A stretch of 64,000 nt of DNA from Torymus aiolomorphi (lineage: Eukaryota; Arthropoda; Insecta; Hymenoptera; Torymidae): NCBI GenBank assembly GCA_036365515.1, contig CM070873.1, forward strand, positions 83,401,948-83,465,947, read 5' to 3'. A program made the translations under genes and the position numbers. The notes beneath the pieces are model-generated. The model was not told the origin of the DNA and did no database searches. It worked only from the letters and a program-made list of their open reading frames with translations. Shown one piece after another: positions 1 through 14,400 of this stretch (the stretch's first letter is position 1; each line of letters opens with the position of its first letter).

Positions 1-2433
1 AATGCCACTGCTCAAATATTTTCTCGACTTTTTCAGGCGCACTTCCTGCGCGCGATGAATGGTTCTCTTTAATCGTGGATTTTTAGGGAACATCTGGGTG
101 ACGTTTCAGCTGAACACAACAAGTCGGAAATATAGATTGGGTTCAACGGTATTGACAGCTAAAAACAATCCCCAAGTTTAGCGCCGATCTTGAATATTCA
201 TGGCGCGTGTGATTAGAATATACCTGTTTTAAAGGGGAAGAGAACAGCCTAGAATGAATTGAGAAACGTCAGATCCATATAGCTTTCGAATATCTTGTCA
301 TGATAGTGTCATAGCTTCACGACTACTGTTCAACTAATTTAGACTCCATGATATTTAGCGATATTTTTATCTGATTTTAACACATTTATCTCATTCTTGC
401 TAAGCAAAGTAGCTATTTAATAAAATTTTGATTGTAAGATATAATAAATAAACGGAAAGTTAAGAGAGTTGTTGAAATGACGCAATCAAAATTGACCTAT
501 AATTAATGCAATTTAATTTGTACGCGAGATAAACCGCAAGAACTTTGTTGTGCAACTATTAAGAGTAACCATGGAAAGTATTTTATTGTAAATATGTAGT
601 ATATAAATAATATGAATAAATAAATCAAAGGCTTATCGAAATAGCGATAAGTCAATGATCGCAATTAGTTATAAAAAATCATCTTACGTTTGTTTAAGTA
701 ATCAAAAAGGCCGTGGAAAGCAAAAGGAGCAATGATATACTATGAATATTATACATATTATAGCACTAGGCCAAAACAAAAGGTAAATTGACAAGGGAAC
801 TATAAAGAGCAAATACAATATAATTTTTAGAAATTTCTGAGTGACGTTAATGGATCGCACATTCGCACACGTTAAATGAGCGGAACGCACTAAAAGTCTT
901 CAGAAAAACAAACATTTTCGTACGTTTTGACAAAAGTCAACACGTTCTAAAACTTACTTTTAAAAGCACTTAAAAATTAAACACACACGTTGACACATAG
1001 TCGACCGCAAGGCGCAAAAGTGTCCCACACAATTTATCTCTCGACCGCAGTCGTATAATTTCGCAGCAGTATAACAACTGAGCATATGATGTTGCAAAAG
1101 CGAATGAAAAGAATAAACATTAAGAACATTGAGAATCGAATTCTAAGAAAAGGTATTTTTAAGCACATTATAGTAAAAATTGCTTAGCCCTTTTAAGATG
1201 GTGAATTAGCGAAGTCGATAAGTAAGAAAGCAGAAAAATACCTACTGAAAGAGCGAATTGCAAGGTTTTATTGGTATTTTTTCAAGTAGGATCATCGGGT
1301 GAACTACAGATAAACAAATTTTGGAAAATTTAATTATGTTATAGTTTTTTATGGAGAAAAGTATTTTTCCTTGTCATTTCATGAAAAAATCGATAATTTA
1401 TCCATAAAACCATTTAGAGAGTAAATTATAAAATTTCAATTACAAAATCTTATTTTATAATGAAAATATTTAAAGTGCCTAGCAAAATTTTAATACAATT
1501 TCATAAAACCCGAAAATCATGCTTTTTACACGCATGTACGAGCAAATTCCAGAAACTTTTAAAAAGCTGTAACTTAAGTTCTTTACAAAGCACATCACTG
1601 AACTTCAATAGAGGAATAAAAAAAAAAGTTCAACTTAATGGTAGAGGAAGACTTTTTTACGAAAAATTACAAAAAAAACGAAAATTGGTCATTTTCAGTA
1701 TTTTTATGTATTTTTCGATCTAGAAAAAAAGGTCACTTGCTATCATTACCAAATTTTTAGAGTTCTTTCTTTATAACGAAAGCTTCAATTTAAGCCCTAG
1801 TATATCAATGTACGTACCACTAAATATAGCCCAGATATAAGAGTTTTTATTTTCCAATATTCAAGAAGTAAAAAGTTAAATTCTCTTAAATGTGGACTAT
1901 TTTTCATGGCACATCGATCTATCAGGGCTTAAATTGAAGTTTTTGTTATAAAGAAAAAGCTCTAAAAATTTGACAATGATAGTAAGTGACCTTTTTTTTC
2001 TAGATCGAAAAACACATAAAAATCTTTCGTAAAAAAGTCTTCCTCTACCATTAAATTGAAAATTTTGTTATTCCTCTATTGAAAACTGAACATTTTAAGC
2101 TTTGGTTCAGTCATGTGCTTTATGAAGAACTTGAGTTATATCCTTATAAATCTTAAATTTTCGAGTTACCAAAATCTTAAAAGTTTCTGGAATTTTCTCA
2201 TACATATCGCCTGCATTGTTGTTATTTTAACAGTTCCACATACATATAGTAAACAATGTACAACTGTAAATAAAAATTTGCTGGTCATTTGAGAAAAAAA
2301 ATATTGGCGTGCCCCCGGACCTCTCATAGATAGTACGCCCAGCCTTAACTAATTGAATTGCAAATATTTATTTCTTTCGTCGAGAGATCACAAGTAGGTA
2401 TATTGAAATATTTTTAATTGAAATGCATTGCAG
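1..2433. other. Upstream intron of the ABCG gene (no exon seen)
   Basis: I find no coding exon here. A Walker A (P-loop) exon should precede the exon at 2434, but no reading frame with the G-x-x-G-x-G-K-S/T pattern is visible, so that exon probably lies left of the window. The only structure seen is the inverted-repeat element at 1533-2205. Confidence 0.6.
1533..2205. mobile_element. Inverted-repeat element, copy 1
   Basis: The left arm (from CATGTACGAGCAAATTCC) is matched in reverse complement by the right arm ending near 2205. Shared blocks include TAGAGGAAGACTTTTTTACG with its complement near 2030-2050, and a pair around 1785-1800 and 1920-1935. A diverged relative lies at 50280-50718. 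No coding capacity. It sits in an intron of the ABCG gene. Confidence 0.7.
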
Positions 2434-5400
2434 GTGCGAGGGCGCGGCGGGCATGATCAACGTGAACGGACAGCCGCGAGAGATGCGCGACTTCCGGCGC
2501 AGCTCCTGTTACATTATGCAGGAGGACCTCGTGCAGCCCAAGCTCACCGTCCTCGAGGCGATGCGCTTCGCCGCCGACCTCAAACTCGCCGGCAAAACCA
2601 CGCCCGCGACCAGATTCGCCGTCGTAAGTCAATCTCCTTCTATTCATTCCTTTTCATCTCCTCACCTGTACACCGCGAAACCCGCTTACGGAAACATTTC
2701 AAGGCAGAGCCTATACCCGAGATCTTGTCCTTTCCTTTAATCATACATTTTCATTTTCCTTTATTTTTGCTTATTATTTCTGCAACACTTTCACTTTTGC
2801 CAAATTCAAAATAATTACCATCCTGTGCACTTGTATTTGAAGAGTTTAAACCTTTTAATGATATATCGTCGAATAACTATGTAGTTGAACTCCGGAGAAA
2901 TGTCATTCCCCTCCTCCTGCTAAGTTTTTTTTTTATCGAGGGGCAAACACTTTCTTTGAGGCGCTGCGCATCGGCATTTGAATATAGCTGTAGGTACTTA
3001 CCCGTAGCGCGAATGCGCGTGGCCGTGACCTTGACCGCGCGCACGTGACCGGCTCGGCTTTCTGCACGAGAGGAGATTTCCTTGGCGGGGATCCGGAGAA
3101 GAGAACCGGATCGGCGCCGATTCCGTGTCTTTCCGACGATTGGTAGCAGCCGATTAACGCACACCGCGGCAACACTTTCACTACTAAAATAGTTTATTTT
3201 CTTTCCTTCTTTGCTATTCCCTAATTCTTCGCTCATATCTATCCAAGATTTTTTTTCTTCCTTTTGAGCTAGCTGTTATTATGAGGATCAGAATTTTTTT
3301 CTTTCCTCGTTATTTCCTTGTTATCGATGAATTGGTTATTTAACTGGGCATATATTTCTGAGCATAGTAAAAAATATGACATCATATATAGTGACATAAT
3401 ATGCAGATCCATACAACAACTTTTGTACAAATGAATGCCTACACAGATGAAGAATCGTACGTGATCAATATCAAACCACTTTTGCGTATCTATTAGCATG
3501 GTTGATGCAGGATAATTATTGGAAGATCATTCATCTAATCTTTCTTGCGCATTAAAAGTAGCTTCCTTAAACTTTATGTTTGTTTCCAGAAAGACTCTCA
3601 TCTTGCTATTAATAAATTGTGAACTTAAATCAGTACCCTAATAAAACATAACGTTTAAAAACGTTTTTAAAACGTGGTTTGAAACACTTTATAACGTTTT
3701 TGAAAAAACGTTTTAAAATCGTTTTTAAAACGTGGATTATGTCCGCTTTTTGAAGCATTCGCACGTTTTTAAAACGTTTTAAGAACGTCTAAAAAATGTC
3801 TTTAAAGCATTTTAAAATTCTATAGTTCTTAGTTTTAGGAAACGTGTTAAAAACGTTTTTATGACGCTGCCCAAACTTACCAAACAGATCCTCGACCTTT
3901 GCAGTTACGTTTAATAGTACATTTCGACACGGGTGGGGAAGTCGATTATTTTGCTTACACCACCTAAATAATCGACTTACGCACTAGTTTCGAACGGTAT
4001 TTTATACCACGAGCGCCGAAAAATCATATCAAAGTTGTGATTTTGAGGTTAGAGTGGTATAAAAAACATTTTAAAAACGTTTTTGAACTATTATAAAGAA
4101 AGTAGTCCATACAAAATGATAAACCTTTTTAAAACGTTTTTGAAACGTTTATAAAGATATTGTTAATAAAAAAAAAGAAATTTATAATGAGAGCATTAAA
4201 CTTCGATCACCGCTTCCCCCACCCACCCTTATTACCTGACTTTGACTTATAACCTGAACCAAACATTTTTACCCATGTATTGTCGTGCGCCACCTATCGA
4301 TCATAGTTGTATTACGAAATGCGTTTCGAAAAATTTTAGCACGTTTTTAAAACGTTTTAAAAACGTTTTTTAAATGTTTCGGTTCTAATAGGGATATACT
4401 TCTCGAAAAATCGAGGCGCACGTGTGCCGTTCGGAGGCAATAACGATAAAGCATCTCCGTGGTTTCTTCCCAGGTAAAAGAGACATCCTGAATTGCAATG
4501 ATACCACGTAAACTGGAAAATCCCGTAAACAGAGTAGAATATTTTGGCGGTAACGATCCCGCACGGAAGATACACGAGTGTGCATATCATAAATTTTGTA
4601 TGAAGAACACGCAAGGTCGCGCTTGTTATGACGGCTCTTATGATGAACCCGATTTATGAAATTCAAAGCAAAAATTTCCACGCGAGTGCGGTGTACGAGA
4701 TCCTTTCACGAGTTCACAAATGAGTGATTCCTAACGTATGTGCGTGCCTTATCTAAAAGCCTAAGGGGACACAATTATTTATTCAAATTCTCTATACAAC
4801 GTATTCAGCAATCATGCAATTTCCGCAGTAAGTAAGAAAAATGACTTATAAGTAATTTTACGGTTTTTTGAATTCTAGAAATTACATATAATACAGTTCA
4901 ACGTAAAATGAGTAAAATTCAGTTTCTTTACGGGCTAGCATTTGACACAAAGTCGAGATTGTGAAAGCAGTAGAGCATCGAACAGCGAGTGACACGGAGG
5001 AGAAATGAAATAAAAGGCTTATGGGGTATTCGAGTCAAGTTGTCCGCAAGAGAACCGCAGAATAACCACAAACGGCTTACGAGCTGCGACCGCGCAGACG
5101 CGTTGCACTCTGTGGCGTGGCAAAAATTGTCATCCTCGCGGCAGTCGCGTCAAGGGAGCGTTCCAAGCGTAAAGATGGCCTTTTCTCTCAATTTTCTAGC
5201 TAAATGTAATTTGGCATAAAGTAAAGACAGAATACAGTCAAGGTTTACAATGATGATGCAGAGCCGGGTATCAGGAGAACGCAGAAAAGCTCTTTCCCCA
5301 GTCGCGCGCCTAATAATTTTCAGAAACTCATATTTATTTGTAATAAATTACGTACCTGTCAACATTGAGCAGGAATTTTTTTTTGCGGGGAAAGCAATAA

Positions 5401-8400
5401 TTTTCTTTGCTGGACTGGGATTGACATTATAATCTAAAACGTTAACAGCTTTGAAACTAATGGAAGTTTTACTTTTTGTGAAAAGGAGTTTCTACTTTTA
5501 AGAAAAAGTATAAGTATACAGTTCTAACATTGTCATTAACCAAATCAGTCTGGCATATTTTTGAAAGAAGTTTGTAAGTAGGTAATTTTAAATAGTTTTT
5601 TCACGCATCATGCGCGTTACTGCGTCACTTGTTTTTCACTACGTATGCATGACGGCCGTATAGCATTATATTATAGGCTGCATTATTGTAGTTTCGTTTA
5701 AAAAATAGATCAATTCAGTTGTTTTAAAAAAAGAAAGTCTCTTTTTTTGAAAAAAGGTTCATGTATTTAGGGTTTATCGACCTGCAGCCTACTTGCCTAT
5801 ACCTTCTTGTTATGGTTGCTTTCGAAATCCATACTTTAATTCTTGACGAAACTTTAGAATTAGTTACGTTTCTGTATCTCGGACGCGGCGAGGAACTGTG
5901 TCATGGGTTTGCTGCATTCGATTCATCATCATCCGGTGTCCAAATAAAATAGGCTTAAGCACCGAAAACATATTCAAGTTCCGTAGTCCACACTTTGTTA
6001 AGAGCGAGAAGTCATCTAAATTCTTGCCGAAGTTACATAGGTTTTCCGCAGACACCCATCCAAGCACTAACCACGTTTAGTTTATTTAGAATTATATTTA
6101 GAAAGATATAATGTTATATTTTTCTTAGAAATAAAATTAATTTTATTTATTTTTCTGTATGGTCTGCAAGAGAGGATAGAACAATGTTTTATTTTATATT
6201 AACTTTTATTTCCTAATGTAGAACCAACGATTGTTATAAATTTTGTTATACCAAAACCCGATAATAATAGCTGAAAAGTGCATCTCAGTATTTATTATCT
6301 CATTCTCACTTAAAAAAAAGCTTAAATCATATTAAAAAAATAATTAATATTATCATTATTTGTAGTGAAAATAACATTGTTAAAATTATGAAAACAAAAA
6401 TAAAACATCAATCTTTGACAACAGATCCCACTACGTCCGTGATAAAAACCATAATATAACACTTTTTATAACTAACTAGTGAGTGCGTAAAACTCGACTT
6501 TAGATGCCTATTTAGCATGCGTAAAGTACCCCCTTTTTTCACTAGTGCGTAAAGTGTTTACTTTACGCACTCAATGCATGAAGTAGTGCGTAAAGTGAGT
6601 TTTTGACGCACTCAGTGCGTAAAGTACTCACTTTACACACTCGTGAAAGAAATCCGGATACTTTACACACACTGAACAGGCATTTAACGTAGAGTTAAAT
6701 ATATAAACGCTCAGTTATAAAAAATAGTAAACGCAACACTCGCTTCACTCGGGCGACAAACAATATCCGTGCAAAAATGACTCGCTTTACGCACTAGTTG
6801 CGTAATGTACTATTTTGTATCTAGGGCGCAAAATAGTGTTTCACGCCCAGTGTTGATCGTCGACACAGGATCGTCACTGTGCGACCACACGAGGGTGTTA
6901 AACTTTACGCCCGTGATACAAACATTATTTTTCAGCATTGTAGGTGTAAAGTACGCATTTTACGCCATGTTTGGGAGCACAAAATACAAGTTCACACACA
7001 CAAGGCATACATTAAAAAATGTTGGAAAATTTAGTTTTCGCTAGTTAAATAGTGATCGCTGGACCCGAGGGCCCGATGAACACTATTTAAGTTGCAAAAA
7101 ATAAATTTTCACAACATTTTTTACTTTACGTCTTTCATTTTCAACTCAAATAAACTATCCCTGCTAGAAATCGTCCATTTTTCACCCATTTGTGAAATAA
7201 TTTTTCTCCCATTTTCTAGTTATTTAAGGGGATTCATCCCATTTTCAGTTTATTTAGGAAGTCTTTGAAACTTTTTTCACATGTACCTGACATCATTATC
7301 TATATGATATCCTCACAAAAAAGAGCCTAGCTTCACCGTTATCGAGATATTGTCAAATTTGAGCATTTTAACACGGCGTCTTATGGGACGCACACGCGCG
7401 AAAGATCGATTCAGTCTATAACTTCAAAGATACATTTAGCGTTTGTCTGAAAAACTAATATGTTATTAAGATCAATAATTAGAATATCATATTACAAGTT
7501 CAGAGATCCTAGCTTCACAGTTTTTAAGATATTGTAGTTGAAAGTATGGAATTTTAGGTGTACGGCCGCGCGTGCAGACGACGCTGGAGCGGTTGGGGAA
7601 CACACAGATGAGCGCCGCTCTGTGTGCACGCTCACAGACGGCACGAAACTATGTGTATGTGTCAGTCCCGTATAAACACGCGCTCTGACTACAAGAGTGG
7701 GGACCCCATGCGAGCAAGCCTGTGCGCGCGGTGCGGGGTGACATTGATTCTTGATACGTTCCTGGTTGGATGAACCCCCTTAATGGCGAGTTGACCGAAA
7801 TCGCTAGAAAATGGCTAGAAAATGGGAGAAAAATCGTTTCACAAATGGGAGAAAAATGGACGATTTCTACCAGGGATGTCTACAGTTGAATTAGTTTTTT
7901 TCGTGATACTATTGATAATTACTAATTATATCATTAGCTTTCAGATTACATACAAATCGTTTTTAAATCTATTCATTATCATTGTATTTATATTATTTAA
8001 TAAAATAACTATCAAACATTTATTTGAAAAAACGGAATTTTCACGCCCTCCGTATATATCAATACTATACTCAGGAATTTGTTTTGATTGATTCAGTTAG
8101 TATTTTTATGAGATATACTCTTTGAAAAATCAGGCAAAAATGGTCAAAATGGGATCCCTTCCTTACCGATAATACGGTTTTTCAAAGAGTATATCTTATG
8201 GAAATACCAATAGAATTGCTCAACAAAATTTTTTAGCATAGTATTTACATGTACAGAGGGCGTGAAAATTCCGTTTTTTCAAAAAAATATTTAGAAATTA
8301 TTTAATTAAATTAAAACCATGCTATCGGTAAGGTAGGGATCTCATTTTTACCATTTTTGTCTTATTTTTCAAAGAGTATATCTCATGAAAATACTAACAA

Positions 8401-11400
8401 AAAATTTCTGAGTATAGTATTGACATATACGGAGGGGGTGAAAATTTTCAAATAAATGTTTGATAGTTATTTTATTAAATAGTAAATTTGGGTTGATTTT
8501 GGACTTCACATGGCTTTAATAAAAAAGGGTTATTTAATTTAACTAAAAAGTCAATGGTTAGTTAGTTGATAGACGTAATATTTATTATGTTGTCAACCCT
8601 TGACATATTTATTTAGTATCTTTGAAATTACCTTGCCATTTATTTTATATTGGCATTTAGATTTATGCAGAAAGCATTAATCGCACAAAACAGCAAGGCT
8701 ACCAAACTTCTATAAATTATTTTGATATACTACTGCTAGTATTAATGTTTCATTCCGTATTATAGTTATGGCGCATTAAGAAAAATTATCTGTGGCACAT
8801 TTAATTAGGTATCTATAAATAATTAAGTTTCGAAAGAAATGTAGAGTTTTTTTATAAAGATTAATATAAATAAATACGGCAAATGTATGTTATTTTTTCT
8901 TTTAACAATGATGGATGAATCTTACAACTTTTTGTCGTATCATTTTTTAACCATTACGATAACAAAAACCGGCTATTAAAACCATGCTCCTGTCATCATT
9001 TTTGTTGAAGTACTTAATAGTGTCAAGTCACGTAATACAATTTCCGCAAACATTTAAATAATTGCAACATAAATTATTAATCAAAAAATCTAGTTCAATA
9101 TTAATTTATGAATGTAGACACCTAAATATATATATTTTAAAAATAACATTATGTTTACAGGTATGCGAAATAATAGAAACCTTAAGGCTGAACGGCGCGA
9201 GGGATACTCTCACAGAAAGACTTTCCGGTGGCGAGAGAAAGAGGCTTTCGATAGCTTTAGAACTTGTAAACAATCCACCAGTGATATTTTTAGATGAACC
9301 TACGACGTAAGTGTAACATCATTAAAAAGGGAGTAATAGTGTATAAAAATGCCACTACGTACTGTACAATGAGTCTAGACAAAACCGCATGCTGTCCAAC
9401 TTGTTTTGCTTGATTATTATGCTTTTCAGAAATAAATAGTAACATTGACGGGACGAGGGAAAAAAATCTGAAGTAATTAAAAGCTGTAGTACATTCTTAT
9501 TTTTATATTTAAATTTGCCTTGACTCAGATCTGTGCAATGCCAATAAATTTCTATAGCATTTAGCGTTGAAGAAAAAGCAGCAACGGCAATAAACCTATA
9601 TGCGCATCCTGACATTTGTAAATGGCAAAAAGATGTAAGTTTCAAGGGAAATCCTTGGTTTGCTTCAGGGGCCTCGACGAGATGTCCTCGATTCAGTGCA
9701 TAGAGCTGCTTCAAAGGGTGGCTCTCAACGGCCGAACGGTTATCTGCTCCATCCACACACCCAGTGCCAGTATATTCGCCAAATTCCACCACGTATATGT
9801 CGTAGCTGCGGGCCAGTGCGCGTATCGTGGCCCAGTAAGTGACGTCGTGCCGTTCCTGCACTACGTCGGAATCGAGTGTCCGAAGCACTACAATCCTGCT
9901 GACTTCAGTAAGTTCTCGCTGACATTCTTTTATTCTCTCTCGGCATAAGCAATAGCTTTTCCAAAATTTACACAAAATTTACTTAGTTGATTAATACTGT
10001 TTGTGTTGATGACTCTGATACAAACATTATTGAAAGTAACCAAATTATGCCAAGTGAAAATCTTAATTTTTTTGCAACTACATAAAAGCGTATCTTTTTT
10101 TATTTATTTTTTTTAAGTAGTTCATGTATTTATAATGGCCACCAATGCAAATAGTGCTATGTAATTGATGATAAAATTACATTTAGTTCTTCTACGTCTC
10201 TTTTGCTGTACAAATAAACGATTTAGTCTGAAACATATAATCATTAATTATTACTAATTATTATAAATTAGTAATTATTAAAAAAGTAGAAACAGAGGAG
10301 ATTTGAAATTTTCAACCATACACTATATTATTGGATGAGTATTTAATTATAATTTTGATGAATAAAAAAAGTAGTTTGCTTTAAATGCTAATAAAGTTTA
10401 TTTGGCCTTAGTATATCAAAATAGTAAGAATATATAATAAAATTTTTGTAAAAATGCCCAGAAAATTTTCCTAATATCAATTATTTGTAACTTACGATCT
10501 GAGATAATATTTATAAAAAAGAGTACCAACAAGCATTGTAATTGTTAGTATATTTTCACTTATTATATGGAATGCATGCAGTTATATTTTTCTCTTAATG
10601 TAATCATGTCAGATATAAAACTAATATGCGCAACAAACTGATATGCGTACTCGGTTCGCTCGGGCAACAAACAACACTCATGCATGAATTATCAGCTTCG
10701 CTTACATCGAACTTTATTTACTTTTTTTTTTTTATTTCAATGGAGTGAGCGAAGCTAATTTTTTCGTACTCGACGAGTGTCAATCACGATGTGTAAGTAA
10801 TCATAACGTGATAGAAATGATTTGCGCGTTCTCCGTTATTGACACCCCCTCTCAAATGAGTATACGAGAAACAAGAACTTGGTGCACGAAAAATCGAATT
10901 TCATGCCCTCCGTAACGAAAAATAAGTAGTACTTTACGCAACTATCATGCTTGTCGTCCAAGCACAACGAGTGAATGTACTATACTTTGCGCAGTCATTT
11001 AGAAAATATAAGGCACGGCCGCTCCTATTAAGGAGAACCTTATATCGACGCCCGCAGCGAAGAAAAGCAGTACAATTCAGTTTTCTCTGTGTTAATCTCT
11101 ATAAGGAAACGCAAGCTGTGCTTTTCTTCGTACGGGGCGTCGATATATCTTCGACACTGCAAAAACTGTGACATCTCAAATACTAATATATTATATTTTG
11201 ATTATAATGGCCAAAAATTGACTATTTTGTTTGTACTTGAGCGTTTTTAACCGTTCGTTCAGGTTTAACTTACTAGAAATTGCTTTATGCAAAAATGTTC
11301 AAATTAAATCCTATATTAAATGATAAGCGATTTTTGTGTAAAATCTAATCCTGTCAAGTAACGAGCAAAAATCGATTATTTTGTCGATTATACCACTATT

Positions 11401-14400
11401 GCGTTTACAAATATTGTTCGTAGAAAAAAATGTTCAATGTAAAAAAGGCGTGTTTTAATTAGTTTTAGCATGTGCTAGATTTATACTGAAAATTAATTTT
11501 CGATATATTCATCTTAAAAATCGTTTGTTTAAAATTTTGATTTGCTCTGGTGTTTTTCTATTTTCCAATGAATTCGGCTCAATATAGAACGGTCTGGTAC
11601 TAATAATTAGACGAGTATCTACAAAATTCGTTCCTATCCGTTGAAATTTTGCTGAGATAATCGAGAAACTTGAGTACATACGGACGTACAGACATACGTA
11701 TCTCAGAAAACGCTTAAAACGCTCATTTTGAGCGGAAAATAGTTTTTATATATTGAATTCTTAATTTTTAGAGTCCGACAATTTTTGCTCTGGTGAAATT
11801 ATAAGGTTCTCCCGAAAAACGGTCGTGCCTAAAAAGAATAACAGAGCATGCGCGAAACACTATTCTCACACCGAAACATTCTGACCGCGATAAACTCGTG
11901 CACCTGTTTCGAGTATTGCAGTTGCGTAAATTACGATTTTTTCACAAAATTTGATTATAAAAAGTTATTAAAGACCATTTTATCGGCAGTTGTCGAAGTA
12001 TCGTCAGGAGAATATGGACACGAACTCGTTGATCGGATGGTCTCTAAAATTGATGTAAAGTCACCTATTATACCCATTAGTCATCCCAATAGTCATGGAG
12101 AAAAGATCTCAAAGGATATCGTCAAAATCTCATGGTGGGAACAGTTTGCAACGCTATTTAGGAGAAAAATGCTTCAATTTTATCGCGATAGGGTAATTGT
12201 TTTGTATAATTTTATTAGACAAAATGACAAAGCGCAACCGGAATAATGAGAAACTATATATGTACACCTTACCTTTTCAGAACTACATGTACCTAAAGAT
12301 CTCGCTGCACATATTTCTGGGTTTCATAATTGGCGGTCTGTTCCTCGACATCGGCAACGACGGCTCCAAGACCCTCTTTAACTTTGGTTTCTGCTTCACT
12401 TGCCTCATTGTTTTCCTCTACATTCCGATGCTGCCCGTCCTGCTACACTGTAAGTCAGATGCACATCCGTAATGTACCGCTGCGCAGTATTGTAGGCAGC
12501 TGTCTGATAATTTTCCTCCGTTTCACAGTTCCCCAGGAGGTGCAGCTGGTCAAGCGGGAACATTTCAACCGCTGGTACAATCTCGGCCCGTACTTCTGTG
12601 CCCTGACTATAGCCAACATTCCTGCACAGGTTGGTCTTAAATCATCGCGACAATTTTCGTATGTCGCTTTATTTTTTAAGAAGAAATTGCTACTAAATTG
12701 TGATTACATTGTTCTTATATTTCTAGCTGATACTGTGTGTCCTGTATCTCTCTATGGTCTACCCGATCACTAGTCAACCGCTGGAATACGACAGAATAGC
12801 CATGTTTATCGGCACGTGTATGGTCTGTTCTCTCATAGCCGAGAGCATGGGGCTTGCAATTGCCAGTACATTAAGCATTGTGGTGAGTTATGAGGGTCAG
12901 CAACAAATATTTCAACGTAATGACTAATCATCAAAATACGACGCGATAGATTGAATAAGCGTCTAAGATCTTTTCAGCATACTTTTCCATTTTAACTACA
13001 GCAGCAGTGCATAAAGGTGCTTTATCGCTGGTCTTTATGTCAGTAACTTTATTTATGGGCTGCGCAAATAGCGTCATAAAAATGACTATAACATCTTCAC
13101 TCCTTTCAATGAATCTGTTTTTGCTCAAATATTTTTTGTTATTTTTTTATATGCTTGCTAATTTTAGAGCTTTGCACGCCGACATTTAAGAGCACTTTGT
13201 ATGCTTAGTTGGAAAAAATGAATACATTTATTGTTGCAGAACGGAATGTTTGTGGGCCCGGCGATGACGGTGCCGCTGATGTTATTCGCCGTGCAGGGCA
13301 TCGGCGACGAGACGCCCCTACCAATTTATCGTCAGATCATTATGTACGTGAGCTACATACGCTACGGGCTCGAGGGTCTCATCGTCGCGACGTACGGATA
13401 TAACAGAGGCAAGCTTCCTTGTCCATCCGAGGAGCACTACTGCCACTATGCCGTGCCTCGGCAGCTTCTCCGTGTCATGGGTAACAGTCTGCCCTTTTAT
13501 CATTTTTAACTCTACCTTAAATAATATTCCCATTATCTCTTATGATTTCTTAAATAAATCTTTACTGTTGGGCCCGTTCGAGCTATAATTAAGGACGTTC
13601 TCTGGCTCAACTTCATCAATATCGCAAAAATTGTGATCTAAAAATATTATTTATGATGGAAACCCTTCATGAGTCTCTATACACTACTCTAAAAATAATA
13701 AAAAATGACGGTGTAAGAAAAAAGGTGCCAATACGATATTTGAAATAAATACCACTTACACGGTGTGACTATATATGTAGATATACAAATAACATGGTAG
13801 TTTTTTTATGTTGCTATGTGTCTGAAATTAATACCGCTTGCCATATTGAAAATTATACCATATTATTCCTCTCGATTTCTAGTTTTATATCTCACGGTTG
13901 AAAAAAAATCACAAAGAAAACTTTTTTTACAGTAAATTAAAATGTATTTTTCCAACGAGCTTAGATAGGGATCCTATATTAACGTTGAAATTTTGAAAAC
14001 AAATATTTTTATTTTTAATACCGCTTTGGACGTGGGGTTTTGAAGCATGTACTAAGGACTAAAAATCAAACATTTTCTGCAAGTTTCACGAAAATCACAA
14101 GAAAATCGTTTTCTCGGAGAACGTCCATAATACAAGTCAGTTTATAATATAAGCTTCTTTAACTTGTATTCGATTTCAATTCTGGAGCTCTCATTTCGTT
14201 CTTTAAAGAATTTCAGACGGAGGTACAAATATCAAAATTGAAAAATAACCCGTTAAGGTATAGCCGATCGTTTATACATCAACAAGCCTCCTTAATCGAT
14301 TGTATAAAGTTCTTTTTCTCCGTGAGACGTATAAATAGAGCGTGAGAGAAAGGATAAGTGCAAACAAGCGAGACGAAGCGAGAAACGATGAGATGAAAAA

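Larger units (their letters stand above)
2624..9160 (+). other. 6.5 kb ABCG intron filled with repeats
   Basis: No coding exon of the transporter is needed here, since the flanking exons join in phase 0 into a normal ABCG sequence. The intron holds a GC-rich block (2930-3190), the ACGTTTT element (3636-4393), a GTGCGTAAAGT cluster (6460-6725), nested elements at 7157-7877 and a palindrome at 7988-8490. The stretches 4400-6450 and 8490-9160 show nothing I can name. Confidence 0.6.

Noticed and set aside
9355..9975. 206-codon open frame on the minus strand
   Set aside because: It is antisense to the ABCG exon at 9669-9907, which carries conserved family motifs; the minus-strand peptide resembles nothing.
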